From assembly GCF_007860095.1 (NCBI RefSeq), contig NZ_SJPT01000004.1, forward strand, positions 407,260 through 471,259: a stretch of 64,000 bases of DNA. The letters are read 5' to 3'. Position 1 is the stretch's first letter, and every line of letters starts with the position of its first letter. Made by a program: the position numbers and the translations under genes. This DNA comes from Novipirellula galeiformis (lineage in GTDB: Bacteria > Planctomycetota > Planctomycetia > Pirellulales > Pirellulaceae). The notes under the pieces are model-generated. The model searched no databases and was not told the DNA's origin. It saw only the letters and a list, made by a program, of their open reading frames with translations. Shown here one piece after another: positions 27,887 through 35,754 of this stretch.

Positions 27887-28627
27887 TCAATTCACACTAA
27901 ACGGAGGTGGGAAGGGTTGATCGCCTCGGGATCCCGATTCCCCGTTCTGTTCTTCAGAAGAAACCGAGTGCAGATTGACCTTACCGCTGCGCAGCAAACG
28001 CACCAATTCGGTTGCCCGGTCATCGACGTCGGCAATGCCCAACAATCGCAATTTTGCTTCGATTTCAAACGGCAAGGTGTAAGCGATGATATCGGTGATG
28101 GGCCCCAGTCCCATTTGGCCGGCCATCAATTCATGCAAACTCTTTGAAGCCTGCTTGCTGGACGGAATCACGGTCGCAAACGCGTCGAGAAGTTCTTTCT
28201 TTAACTGTGTTCGCGACTCCGCACCGATCGGCGGATAGAAATCGGATCGCACATCGACCTCGGCAATGCGAAACGAACGCCCCGCGTCGATTTCGCGAGT
28301 GATCTTGGCACGCTTCACCCCGACCAACAAGATATTGTGTCGATCGTTGTCTAATTCCGCATGAGAAACAATGCGTCCGATACAAATCGTCGTTGCGACC
28401 GGAGGTTCGCCATTGGCAACCGCGGAGATCCCTCCGGTCAACGTTGCCATCGCAATCAAGCGATCCGATGCCAATGATTCGCGCAGCATCTCGCAATATC
28501 GAGGTTCGAATAGATGCAAAGGCTGCATGGCATGTGGAAACATGACCAATTCAGGTAACGGAAACAGACGCACCCGACCGTCAAAATCATCGGGCAACTG
28601 AATCACATCCTCTAAATCATCCATCAA
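27887..28627 (-). CDS. LON N-terminal domain protein
   Basis: A 246-residue cytoplasmic protein that corresponds to the substrate-binding N-terminal domain of Lon protease without the ATPase and protease parts. Signatures are VRLFPLPELVMFPHAMQPLHLFEPRY, EMLRESLASDRLIAM and GRIVSHAELDNDRHNILLVG. Stand-alone LON-domain proteins are widespread and may bind unfolded protein or peptides, but their role is not known. The C-terminal 20 residues are Glu/Ser-rich and probably disordered. It is a single gene, convergent with the VWA gene. Confidence 0.88.
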   Translation of the reverse strand: MMDDLEDVIQLPDDFDGRVRLFPLPELVMFPHAMQPLHLFEPRYCEMLRESLASDRLIAMATLTGGISAVANGEPPVATTICIGRIVSHAELDNDRHNILLVGVKRAKITREIDAGRSFRIAEVDVRSDFYPPIGAESRTQLKKELLDAFATVIPSSKQASKSLHELMAGQMGLGPITDIIAYTLPFEIEAKLRLLGIADVDDRATELVRLLRSGKVNLHSVSSEEQNGESGSRGDQPFPPPFSVN

Positions 28628-29075
28628 CTTATTCGCACCTTGTGGTTATCCGAGCCTCAACGAGCTTGAAGCCCCCGCGAACTCAGGGAACCCGCGAACT
28701 CAGGGAATAGGAGACCTGCGCGACCAGCGCACCATTCTAAGAACCAATCCTCTAAAAACCATTGCTGCACGCCGCGCCACCCCGCTACGGAGGGTTAAGT
28801 TTCTTGAACCGTCTTCGCGACGATTCCGCCTCAGCCCCCCCACGGAATATACACAAGCAAAACTCTTACCAAGATTCTAAACGCATTTCATTTTCGCATA
28901 TTAACGTTTGGAGGCGTTAAAAACGACCTATTCGGCAACGTGGAGGAAAATATCCTGACGCGTCCGCTCTCGATGCCGCCCAAATCATTGACGCCGCCGA
29001 GGTCCTGGCCGACAATCACGGCAACGCACTCATTGGCATCGCACCCCCATTCTCTACTCTGCTGACGGATTGAAA
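28628..29075. other. divergent spacer with a 17-bp direct repeat
   Basis: About 450 bases between the divergent starts of the LON-domain gene and dcd. A 17-bp unit (CCCGCGAACTCAGGGAA) occurs twice in tandem at 28674-28690 and 28691-28707. The right half is AT-richer (about 28860-28930) and may hold the dcd promoter, but I cannot define boxes. No convincing ORF or RNA gene is seen. Confidence 0.5.
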
Positions 29076-29654
29076 ATGCTTCTTTCGGGTGAAGAAATCA
29101 AGCGAAGGCAAAACGACTCGATTGTGATCGAGCCCTTCGAAGAAAGCCGCGTCAATCCCAACAGCTACAATCTCGCGCTTCATCACGAATTACTGGTGTA
29201 TGAAGAGGTGATTTTGGATACCGCGACCCCCAACCGCTATCGCCGGTTGGAGATTCCTGCGGAAGGGATCACGCTACAACCCGGATTGCTATATCTCGGC
29301 CGCACGGTGGAGCATACGGTCACCAATGGCTTGGTGCCGATGATCCAAGGCCGCAGCTCGCTGGGACGACTCGGGTTGTTCGTCAATCCAGGCGGAAGCT
29401 TGGGCGACGTCGGTTACTGCGGCACCTGGACGCTAGAGATGCATTGCGTCCAACCGGTTCGCATTTATGCCAACATGCAAATCTGTCAAATTTACTATTT
29501 GCAGGTCGAAGGGGAGTGCCCCTCCTACGACACGGGAAAATATCAAAACAGCTCCGATATCCAACCCAGTTTGATCTATCGAGAATTTGGTAGCGAAGAC
29601 CGCGACGCTCAAATGGAATTGAACTTCGACGAACTGCTGCACCGATCACGCTAG
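29076..29654 (+). CDS. dcd: dCTP deaminase family protein
   Basis: The ATG at 29076 (MLLSGEEIKRRQ) matches the family start; a TTG two codons upstream is unlikely. The 192-residue protein carries the dCTP deaminase/dUTPase core: RVNPNSYNLALH, PMIQGRSSLGRLGLFV, and GYCGTWTLEM with the probable catalytic Glu. The enzyme turns dCTP into dUTP, or directly into dUMP in bifunctional members, feeding dTMP synthesis. I cannot tell mono- from bifunctional from this reading. The stop overlaps the stop of the convergent phoB gene at a shared CTAG. Confidence 0.92.
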   Translation: MLLSGEEIKRRQNDSIVIEPFEESRVNPNSYNLALHHELLVYEEVILDTATPNRYRRLEIPAEGITLQPGLLYLGRTVEHTVTNGLVPMIQGRSSLGRLGLFVNPGGSLGDVGYCGTWTLEMHCVQPVRIYANMQICQIYYLQVEGECPSYDTGKYQNSSDIQPSLIYREFGSEDRDAQMELNFDELLHRSR

Positions 29655-30361
29655 ACTCCCGCTTCGATGCGGTGGTCCGATGGATCTCGAAACTTATAGC
29701 CCACCCCGCGTACAGTTTGCACCACGTCGGCGTGCGTATCGAGCTTCTTCCTCAGCGATCGAACGTGAACGTCGATCGTCCGCTCCAATACGAGGGTATC
29801 TTCCCCCAGTGCGACGTCGATCAATTCGCTTCGCGAGAACACGCGACCGGGTTGGCGAAGCAAACATTCGAGCAAGCGAAATTCGCTTCGCGTCAAATGC
29901 ACCACCTCGTCGTCCACCGTCACACGGTAACGAACCGGATCGATCGCCACGCCTTGGCTGGCAATCAATTTCACGGCTGCCGATTCCGCATCGCGGCGAC
30001 ACAGCGACTTGACCCGCTCAAGCAGCACTTTGACACTGAACGGTTTGGTCACATAGTCGTCCGCTCCGAGTGCAAAGCCCACCAATTCGTCCGACTCTTC
30101 GGCTTTCGCCGTCAACATCAAAATTCGTGTGTTCTTTGTGGCCGAGTCTGCGCGTAGCCGGCGACAAACTTCGAGACCATCGAGCACCGGAAGCATCAGA
30201 TCCAACAGAATCAATGCGGGTAACTTCAAACGCGCTTGCGTCAATCCGTCCTCACCGTCATGAGCCACGATTACCTCGTAACCTTCGCGTTGAAGATTAT
30301 AGGCAATCACCTCCGCTAGCGAGCGATCGTCTTCAATAATGAGCACCGTGGTTTTTGCCAT
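29651..30361 (-). CDS. phoB: OmpR/PhoB-family response regulator
   Basis: A 236-residue two-domain regulator: receiver at about residues 5-120 (acidic pocket EDD, phosphoacceptor Asp in LILLDLMLPVLDG, Lys in YVTKPFSV) and a winged helix DNA-binding domain at about 135-228 (LTRSEFRLLECLLRQPGRVFSR, TIDVHVRSLRKKL, VRGVGYKF). It is the last gene of the minus-strand phosphate cluster, 12 bases after phoU, so I call it PhoB. Its cognate kinase is most likely the PhoR-like protein at the head of the same cluster. Phosphorylated PhoB would activate the pst genes under phosphate limitation. Confidence 0.9.
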   Translation of the reverse strand: MAKTTVLIIEDDRSLAEVIAYNLQREGYEVIVAHDGEDGLTQARLKLPALILLDLMLPVLDGLEVCRRLRADSATKNTRILMLTAKAEESDELVGFALGADDYVTKPFSVKVLLERVKSLCRRDAESAAVKLIASQGVAIDPVRYRVTVDDEVVHLTRSEFRLLECLLRQPGRVFSRSELIDVALGEDTLVLERTIDVHVRSLRKKLDTHADVVQTVRGVGYKFRDPSDHRIEAGV

Positions 30362-30373
30362 CTTACTTTCAGC

Positions 30374-31048
30374 CTACCTCGCATTTTTGATCGTAACCGA
30401 GCGATGGCGAACGATCTCGCCATCGACTAAATAAATCGCATCTTCGGCAATATTGGTTGCTAAATCAGCAATCCGTTCTAAATGACGAATCGCGGAAAAG
30501 CAATGCAGTGCCGCTACCACCAATTGGCTGTCCGTTTGCATGACACGTCGCAACCAAGCAATCAACTCCGCATTGAGTCGATCCACTTCATCGTCGCCAA
30601 GAATCACCTGCTTGGCCGCGATCGTATCCATGTTCACAAACGCATCCAAGGCATTCCGCACCATCGCGGTCACCTTTCCCACCATCGGACCGACCTCGTC
30701 GGGAATGACGAACCTCGGATAGTCGCCCACGCCAATCGCTCGCTGAGCCACGTTGACGGCCAAATCCGCAATCCGTTCTAAATCATTGTTGACCTTGATC
30801 ACCGTTGCAATTCGCCTGAGGTCCGTCGCGACCGGGTGATGCAGTGCCAACATCTTCAAACACTCCTCTTCGATCGTGACTTCGTGCTGATCGACGAATT
30901 CATCGTCCAGGATCACTTTTTCAGCTAAGTCGAGGCGTCCCTCGCACAGGGAACGGCCTGCGTTGGCAATCATTTCTTCGACGATTGCCGATAACGACAA
31001 AATGTCGCGATGCAATTGTTCCATATCGCGGTCGAGATGTTTTGTCAT
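30374..31048 (-). CDS. phoU: phosphate signalling complex protein PhoU
   Basis: A 224-residue all-helical cytoplasmic protein made of two PhoU repeats (about residues 10-105 and 115-215), each with the metal-binding acidic signature (ATDLRRIATVIKVNNDLERIADLA, and the second repeat SAIRHLERIADLATNIAED). PhoU links the Pst transporter to PhoR and represses the regulon when phosphate is plentiful. It lies six bases downstream of pstB, as is usual. Confidence 0.95.
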   Translation of the reverse strand: MTKHLDRDMEQLHRDILSLSAIVEEMIANAGRSLCEGRLDLAEKVILDDEFVDQHEVTIEEECLKMLALHHPVATDLRRIATVIKVNNDLERIADLAVNVAQRAIGVGDYPRFVIPDEVGPMVGKVTAMVRNALDAFVNMDTIAAKQVILGDDEVDRLNAELIAWLRRVMQTDSQLVVAALHCFSAIRHLERIADLATNIAEDAIYLVDGEIVRHRSVTIKNAR

Positions 31049-31054
31049 AACGGC

Positions 31055-31987
31055 TTATCCAAATTTGCCTGTAACGTAGTCTTCGGTCTGCTTCTCATCG
31101 GGACGGGTGAAAATCTGATCCGTGGTCCCATACTCGACCACACGGCCATGATAGAAAAATCCAGTCCGATCTGAGACGCGCGACGCTTGCTGCATGTTGT
31201 GCGTCACAATCACGATCGTGTATTGCTGGCGAAGCTCGTAGATCAAATCCTCAATACTGCTGGTCGAAATCGGGTCGAGTGCCGAACAAGGTTCATCCAT
31301 CAAAAGCACCTCCGGCCCCGTCGCAATCGTTCGGGCAATGCAGACACGTTGCTGTTGCCCCCCGCTCAAACCCAGCGCGGGCTTTCGCAAACGATCCTTC
31401 ACTTCATCCCAAACCGCCGCTTTTTGTAACGACCATTCGACCAGATCATCCAGTTCCGAACGCGATATTTTCAAGTGTAACCGCGGACCATACGCCACGT
31501 TGTCGTAAATCGATTTGGGAAACGGATTTGGTTTTTGAAAGACAATTCCGACTTGGCGACGTAGATCGACCACATCGGTGCTCTTGGACAGCACGTCCAA
31601 CCCGCCCAGCGAAATCGTTCCTTCGGCACGCGCCGTTGGCACAATGTCGTTCATCCGGTTGATCCAACGCAGCAGCGTTGTCTTACCGCACCCACTCGGG
31701 CCAATGAACGCCGTCACCCGATTCTTGGGGATCTTTAATTGAATGTCATGCAGCGCTTGGTAGCTGCCGTAGAAGGCATTGAAATTATCGATATGAATCG
31801 CCGTCTCGACTTCATCCTGATCCTGCGGCCGCTCATCCGCGATGCGTTGTTTCACGGCTGCGTTTTTCAGAGTCGCGTCATTGACACCGACGTCATCCAT
31901 CGCGTTATTTCCAGCCACAGCGGATGGCACGTTGCTGGGAAGGGGATCCGCCACGGACTTTGCTTTCTTTACGGAGGTCATCATCAT
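31055..31987 (-). CDS. pstB: phosphate ABC transporter ATP-binding protein
   Basis: The start is uncertain among three consecutive Mets (31987, 31984, 31981). The ABC domain begins near residue 62 ([16 protein letters not shown]) after a longer than usual hydrophilic N-terminal extension of about 60 residues. Walker A is GPSGCGKTT, the signature LSGGQQQR, Walker [14 protein letters not shown]. PstB energises high-affinity phosphate import by PstA and PstC. The extension has no visible domain and may be poorly conserved, or an internal start may be used. Confidence 0.95.
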   Translation of the reverse strand: MMMTSVKKAKSVADPLPSNVPSAVAGNNAMDDVGVNDATLKNAAVKQRIADERPQDQDEVETAIHIDNFNAFYGSYQALHDIQLKIPKNRVTAFIGPSGCGKTTLLRWINRMNDIVPTARAEGTISLGGLDVLSKSTDVVDLRRQVGIVFQKPNPFPKSIYDNVAYGPRLHLKISRSELDDLVEWSLQKAAVWDEVKDRLRKPALGLSGGQQQRVCIARTIATGPEVLLMDEPCSALDPISTSSIEDLIYELRQQYTIVIVTHNMQQASRVSDRTGFFYHGRVVEYGTTDQIFTRPDEKQTEDYVTGKFG

Positions 31988-32065
31988 GTTTTTCGCTTTG
32001 TAACGTGGCTTTCGAAACCGCCCCAATCAAATGAACGCGTCGTCACGAACGACAATTCAGAGGGA

Positions 32066-33265
32066 TTAAGAAAGAGTTTTTTGAGTTCGATTACGAATCA
32101 ACACGGCAACCGCGTTGAATGACAACAAAAGGGACAACAGCACAATGATTCCCTGTGCCGCGACGGAGTGAAACTCGGCTTGCGGACGCGCCGCCCAGTT
32201 GAAAATCTGCAGAGGCATCACTGAAAAATCATCCATCAAATTGCTTGGATTGGAACCGATGTAAACGATCCCACAAATGATCAAGACCGGTGCCGCTTCA
32301 CCGATGGCGCGACTCATCGCCAAAATCGCCCCGGTCATGATCCCTGGGATCGCCGAGGGCAACGTCACGTTTTGCACCGTTTGCCACTGCGTGGCTCCCA
32401 TGCCAAGGGACCCTTCGCGAAGTGAATTTGGAACCGCTCGCAATGACTCTTGCGACGCGATGATTACGATCGGCAAAACGACCAACATCAACGTCAAACC
32501 GCCCGTCAACACGCCTCGTCCGAGCGGCAAACGAAAGTAGTACCAAGTCTTTTTACTGATCCGTCCCGCTTCGGCATCCTCACGCAGGGTGACCGCGCGA
32601 ACGTCAGCCTGTTTGGGAAGCCGACTCTTCGCCCCGATCACATTCACCTGGACCGATTCACCCGAACTCGTCAACGCCACCAACCCCGATTTCAATATGG
32701 GCTCGGGAGCCCCCGCCGCGTCGGCCGGCACCAACAAAATCCGGTCCCCTTCGCTGACGAATTGATCAAAGTAAGTGGCTCCGACTTCAAACGCCGCTTC
32801 ATTGGTTTGCCCCATGATCCCGAACATGCCCGCGAAGGCCGTCAACCCAATGATGCCGTAGACCACCGAGGGCACCCCCGCCAAATTGCTGATGTTCAAT
32901 TGAATAAAGCTGTGGAACCAACGCATCACACGACGGCGTGGCTTGAACTCTTCGAGAAAGATGGCCGTTGAGACCCCGATCGGCAACGCGAACAACGCAC
33001 ACACCCCGCACACCCACATCGATCCAAACAGCGCCGGTCGAATCCCAGCCTCCGACGGAGTCGCACTCGGAGCCGAGCTGACAAAACGCCAACTAAAGCC
33101 CGGCAAACCTTGATAGAAAACCGCCGTCAACATGATCGCTAACATGATCACCGAGACCATCGCGGTGGCTTGACAAAAGCGAACGAACCAGCGGTCCAGT
33201 CGATGGCGACCGTGCAGAGAACGGTGCGGCGATTTCGCGTTTGTCACTTCGCTATTTTGACTCAT
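32066..33265 (-). CDS. pstA: phosphate ABC transporter permease PstA, with a long insertion
   Basis: A 399-residue inner-membrane permease, roughly 100 residues longer than typical PstA. The first membrane helix (VSVIMLAIMLTAVFYQGL) and helices around GVSTAIFLEEF are followed by an insertion of about 90 mostly hydrophilic residues (near 165-250), after which the family core resumes (LRAVPNSLREGSLGMGATQWQ, MSRAIGEAAPVLIICG). The last core residues and final helices are intact. The insertion should lie outside the membrane between helices 3 and 4. The start overlaps the pstC stop by four bases. Confidence 0.92.
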   Translation of the reverse strand: MSQNSEVTNAKSPHRSLHGRHRLDRWFVRFCQATAMVSVIMLAIMLTAVFYQGLPGFSWRFVSSAPSATPSEAGIRPALFGSMWVCGVCALFALPIGVSTAIFLEEFKPRRRVMRWFHSFIQLNISNLAGVPSVVYGIIGLTAFAGMFGIMGQTNEAAFEVGATYFDQFVSEGDRILLVPADAAGAPEPILKSGLVALTSSGESVQVNVIGAKSRLPKQADVRAVTLREDAEAGRISKKTWYYFRLPLGRGVLTGGLTLMLVVLPIVIIASQESLRAVPNSLREGSLGMGATQWQTVQNVTLPSAIPGIMTGAILAMSRAIGEAAPVLIICGIVYIGSNPSNLMDDFSVMPLQIFNWAARPQAEFHSVAAQGIIVLLSLLLSFNAVAVLIRNRTQKTLS

Positions 33266-34215
33266 TCGTATGCCTCGCGGAATCGCTTTCGGACTACATT
33301 TCCCAACACCGTCAAACTAAACGTGATCACAAATAACACCGCTGCGACCGCATACATCGAGTAGTACTCCATCCCCTCATGACTGGCGTCGCCAAGTGCC
33401 ATTTGCACCATCCAACCCGTCATCGTCTGAATCTCATTTCGTGGATCCGCGGTCATTTGAGCTGTCGCTCCCGCGGCCAGTGCGACGATCATCGTTTCCC
33501 CAATCGCTCGCGCGATTGCTAACAAGAACGCCGAAACCAAACCCGACAATGCCGCCGGCACCACCACCTTCGTCGCCACGTCAAAGCGAGTCCCCCCCAA
33601 TCCATAGGCCCCGTCGCGAAGACTTCGCGGCACCGCATGCAACGCGTCTTCGGAGAGCGAACACACCGTCGGCAAACAGAGAATCCCAACCGCCAATCCT
33701 GCGCTGAAGGCATTAAAAACATTAAAGCCTTCGTGCAAAAACTTCAAACCAGGCGTGATCACCGTCAAGGCAAAGTAACCGTACACAACCGTCGGGATGC
33801 CCGCCAAAATTTCAAGCGTCGGCTTCAACACCGCTCGCAATTTTCGTGGTGCATATTCGCTTAGATAGATCGCCGTCACCAACCCCAGCGGCAATGCCAC
33901 GACCATCGCCACCGTCGTCACCAACATCGTCCCAGCCACAAGAGGCCAAATCCCAATCTCACCCGAAAACAGCGGAGACCATTTGGCGGAGCCCAAGAAC
34001 TTCCCGACGCTCACTCCATCCATTCCAAAGAAACGGAACGTCTCGCGGAACAACACGAAGATAATCGCGAAGGTAATGGCGATCGACAACGATGCGCTTA
34101 AGAACAACATCACGCGAACCAAACGATCGCCGATCTGTGCAGCGATCGGCGACCTCCGTCGCGAGGGGTGGTGGACCACATCGGTGATCTCGTAAGGGGC
34201 GTTAATCACGCTCAT
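33262..34215 (-). CDS. pstC: phosphate ABC transporter permease PstC
   Basis: Starting at 34215 (MSVINAPYEI) gives 317 residues; an in-frame Met 17 codons upstream is basic and less likely. Six membrane helices are visible, with the PstC signatures APRKLRAVLKPTLEILAGIPTVVYGYFAL and the EAA-like loop HAVPRSLRDGAYGLGGTR. It pairs with PstA to form the membrane channel for phosphate. pstS lies upstream on the same strand, separated by a 213-base gap holding a perfect hairpin. Confidence 0.95.
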   Translation of the reverse strand: MSVINAPYEITDVVHHPSRRRSPIAAQIGDRLVRVMLFLSASLSIAITFAIIFVLFRETFRFFGMDGVSVGKFLGSAKWSPLFSGEIGIWPLVAGTMLVTTVAMVVALPLGLVTAIYLSEYAPRKLRAVLKPTLEILAGIPTVVYGYFALTVITPGLKFLHEGFNVFNAFSAGLAVGILCLPTVCSLSEDALHAVPRSLRDGAYGLGGTRFDVATKVVVPAALSGLVSAFLLAIARAIGETMIVALAAGATAQMTADPRNEIQTMTGWMVQMALGDASHEGMEYYSMYAVAAVLFVITFSLTVLGNVVRKRFREAYE

Positions 34216-34342
34216 GAAAATCGTTTTCCGTTTGGATCGTGCCCGTTTGTCTGTAACGAAACTCACAAGAAAGTTTCGTTCAACCAGTTAGCTCGTTTGG
34301 CGGCCCACCGACTTGCGCCGCGTTACAGCCGACCATTGGTGC

Positions 34343-34394
34343 AGTGGATCTTGCGAAAGATCCTTGTGCCGCAGGATCTTTCGCAAGATCCACT
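34343..34394 (-). promoter_or_regulatory. perfect 22-bp stem-loop between pstS and pstC
   Basis: The arm at 34343-34364 (AGTGGATCTTGCGAAAGATC...) is the exact reverse complement of 34373-34394, with an 8-base loop. It lies 35 bases after the pstS stop and 128 bases before the pstC start. A hairpin here could act as an attenuator or RNA stabiliser that lets the binding protein be made in excess of the permeases, as is known for many binding-protein operons. No U-run follows, so it is not a classical intrinsic terminator. It may alternatively be a REP-type element, since CTAC follows the right arm. Confidence 0.7.
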
Positions 34395-34428
34395 ACACCC
34401 CCCCCTAACATTCAGCTCTGAAAACTCG

Positions 34429-35538
34429 CTACTCGATGTCCACCACACTCTCGGTTGTATAAAGCTCTGCCAGCGGACCGGTTCGCTTTTCCAACGCTTC
34501 GGTCAAGTAGTGGGTCCCCGTAATCCGCTCTTCGTAGTGGGTTTGCACGACTTCGTAGATCGAGGGGGGCAAGGCGACATAGTCGACCATCTCGGCCAAC
34601 TTGCCAGCTTCCTTCAAGTAGAACTTGAGAAACGCTTTGACCTCGGGACGCTTCATCGAGTCCGTGTTGACGTAGATGAAGAGGGGGCGGCTAAAGGGAG
34701 CGTATTGCCCGCTTTCGATTGTCTCAGGCGTCGGCCCAACGGCCTCACCCGTCTTAGGATCGACGATCTTGACCGCTTTGATCTTGTCGACATTCGCAAA
34801 GTAATACGAAGCGCCAAAGAAGCCAATCGCGCCCTTTTCGCCCGCAATCCCAGTGACGAGTACGTTGTCATCTTCGCTGACCGACATGTCGTCGCGAGGA
34901 TGCTCGTTGTCGCTATCCTTGGCAACCACATCGCCAAAGAAGTAGTCAAACGTCCCCGAGTCTGTGCCCGGTGCGTAGATTTTGATTGCCACATCGGGCC
35001 ATGCTGGGTTCACTTCTTTCCAGCTCTTCGCGCCGCCCTCACGCAAGAAAATCTTCTTCAATTCGTCAATCGTGAGCTGGTCGACAAAGTCGTTGTCTTT
35101 GTTGATCACAATCGACAAGCCGTCATAGGCGATCGGCAATTCGACGAACGACACCCCCTTGGCTTGGCAGGCTTTGAATTCGGAATCCTTGATCGGACGC
35201 GAGGCATCGGAGATGTCGATTTCGCCGTTGGTGAACCGACCGAAACCTCCACCGGTACCGGAGATCGCGACGGTCACCCTCACGTTTTTGAACGTCTTTC
35301 CAAACGCTTCTGCTGCCGCTTCGCTGATCGGAGCCACCGTGCTCGAACCGTCAATCGCAACCGCTCCCTCGATCTCGGTGAGCTCGCTGGCGCCAAGATC
35401 CGGGGCCGTCCCGCTAGGGGTAGACGAAGGCGTGGTCGCCGTCGGACCGCAACCGATCAACGCCAAACACACAAAGCAAACCGCCACTGTTTCGCCAAAC
35501 ACCGCAGTGCCGCTACGAAACGGTTCCAACAACTTCAT
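34429..35538 (-). CDS. pstS: phosphate-binding lipoprotein PstS
   Basis: The Met at 35538 is preceded by a good ribosome-binding site (GGAGAAGG on the minus strand) and opens a lipoprotein signal (VCLALIGCGPT, lipobox Cys near residue 25). The 369-residue protein has the PstS family features: AIDGSSTVAPISEAAAEAF, a phosphate-contact segment VTVAISGTGGGFGRF and GTDSGTFDYFF. It captures phosphate in the periplasm and delivers it to PstCA. It lies between the phoR-like gene and pstC. Candidate Pho boxes lie about 75-100 bases upstream of its start. Confidence 0.95.
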   Translation of the reverse strand: MKLLEPFRSGTAVFGETVAVCFVCLALIGCGPTATTPSSTPSGTAPDLGASELTEIEGAVAIDGSSTVAPISEAAAEAFGKTFKNVRVTVAISGTGGGFGRFTNGEIDISDASRPIKDSEFKACQAKGVSFVELPIAYDGLSIVINKDNDFVDQLTIDELKKIFLREGGAKSWKEVNPAWPDVAIKIYAPGTDSGTFDYFFGDVVAKDSDNEHPRDDMSVSEDDNVLVTGIAGEKGAIGFFGASYYFANVDKIKAVKIVDPKTGEAVGPTPETIESGQYAPFSRPLFIYVNTDSMKRPEVKAFLKFYLKEAGKLAEMVDYVALPPSIYEVVQTHYEERITGTHYLTEALEKRTGPLAELYTTESVVDIE

Positions 35539-35612
35539 TCGCCTTCTCCAGGATCTTAACTGAGGTAACAAGTCGTGACACCGACTCGACCCCCGAGATC
35601 CTAGAGCTTGAT

Positions 35613-35640
35613 TGTGAAGAATGCGTTAAGAACGATTGAA
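35613..35640 (-). promoter_or_regulatory. candidate Pho box: three hexamers in 11-bp phase
   Basis: Read on the minus strand, TTCAAT, TTAACG and TTCACA follow one another with exactly five bases between each (spacers CGTTC and CATTC). Known PhoB/PhoP sites are direct repeats with 11-bp spacing, and Bacillus Pho boxes have TT-A-A hexamers 5 bases apart. The site is 75 bases upstream of the pstS start. The match is short and could be chance. Confidence 0.4.
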
Positions 35641-35754
35641 GCTAGCGCGATAATAAAACCACCTTGATGGCCGGCCAACAACTGGCCCATTAATCCCGCT
35701 CCGAATGTGAGGGTCGAGAGGACCGCCCCCCGCCATCCTAGCGCCCCCATCTGC

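Noticed and set aside
34168-35559. 463-codon plus-strand ORF opposite pstS and the pstC start
   Set aside because: Long, but opposite an unmistakable PstS; biased codon composition explains the open frame.
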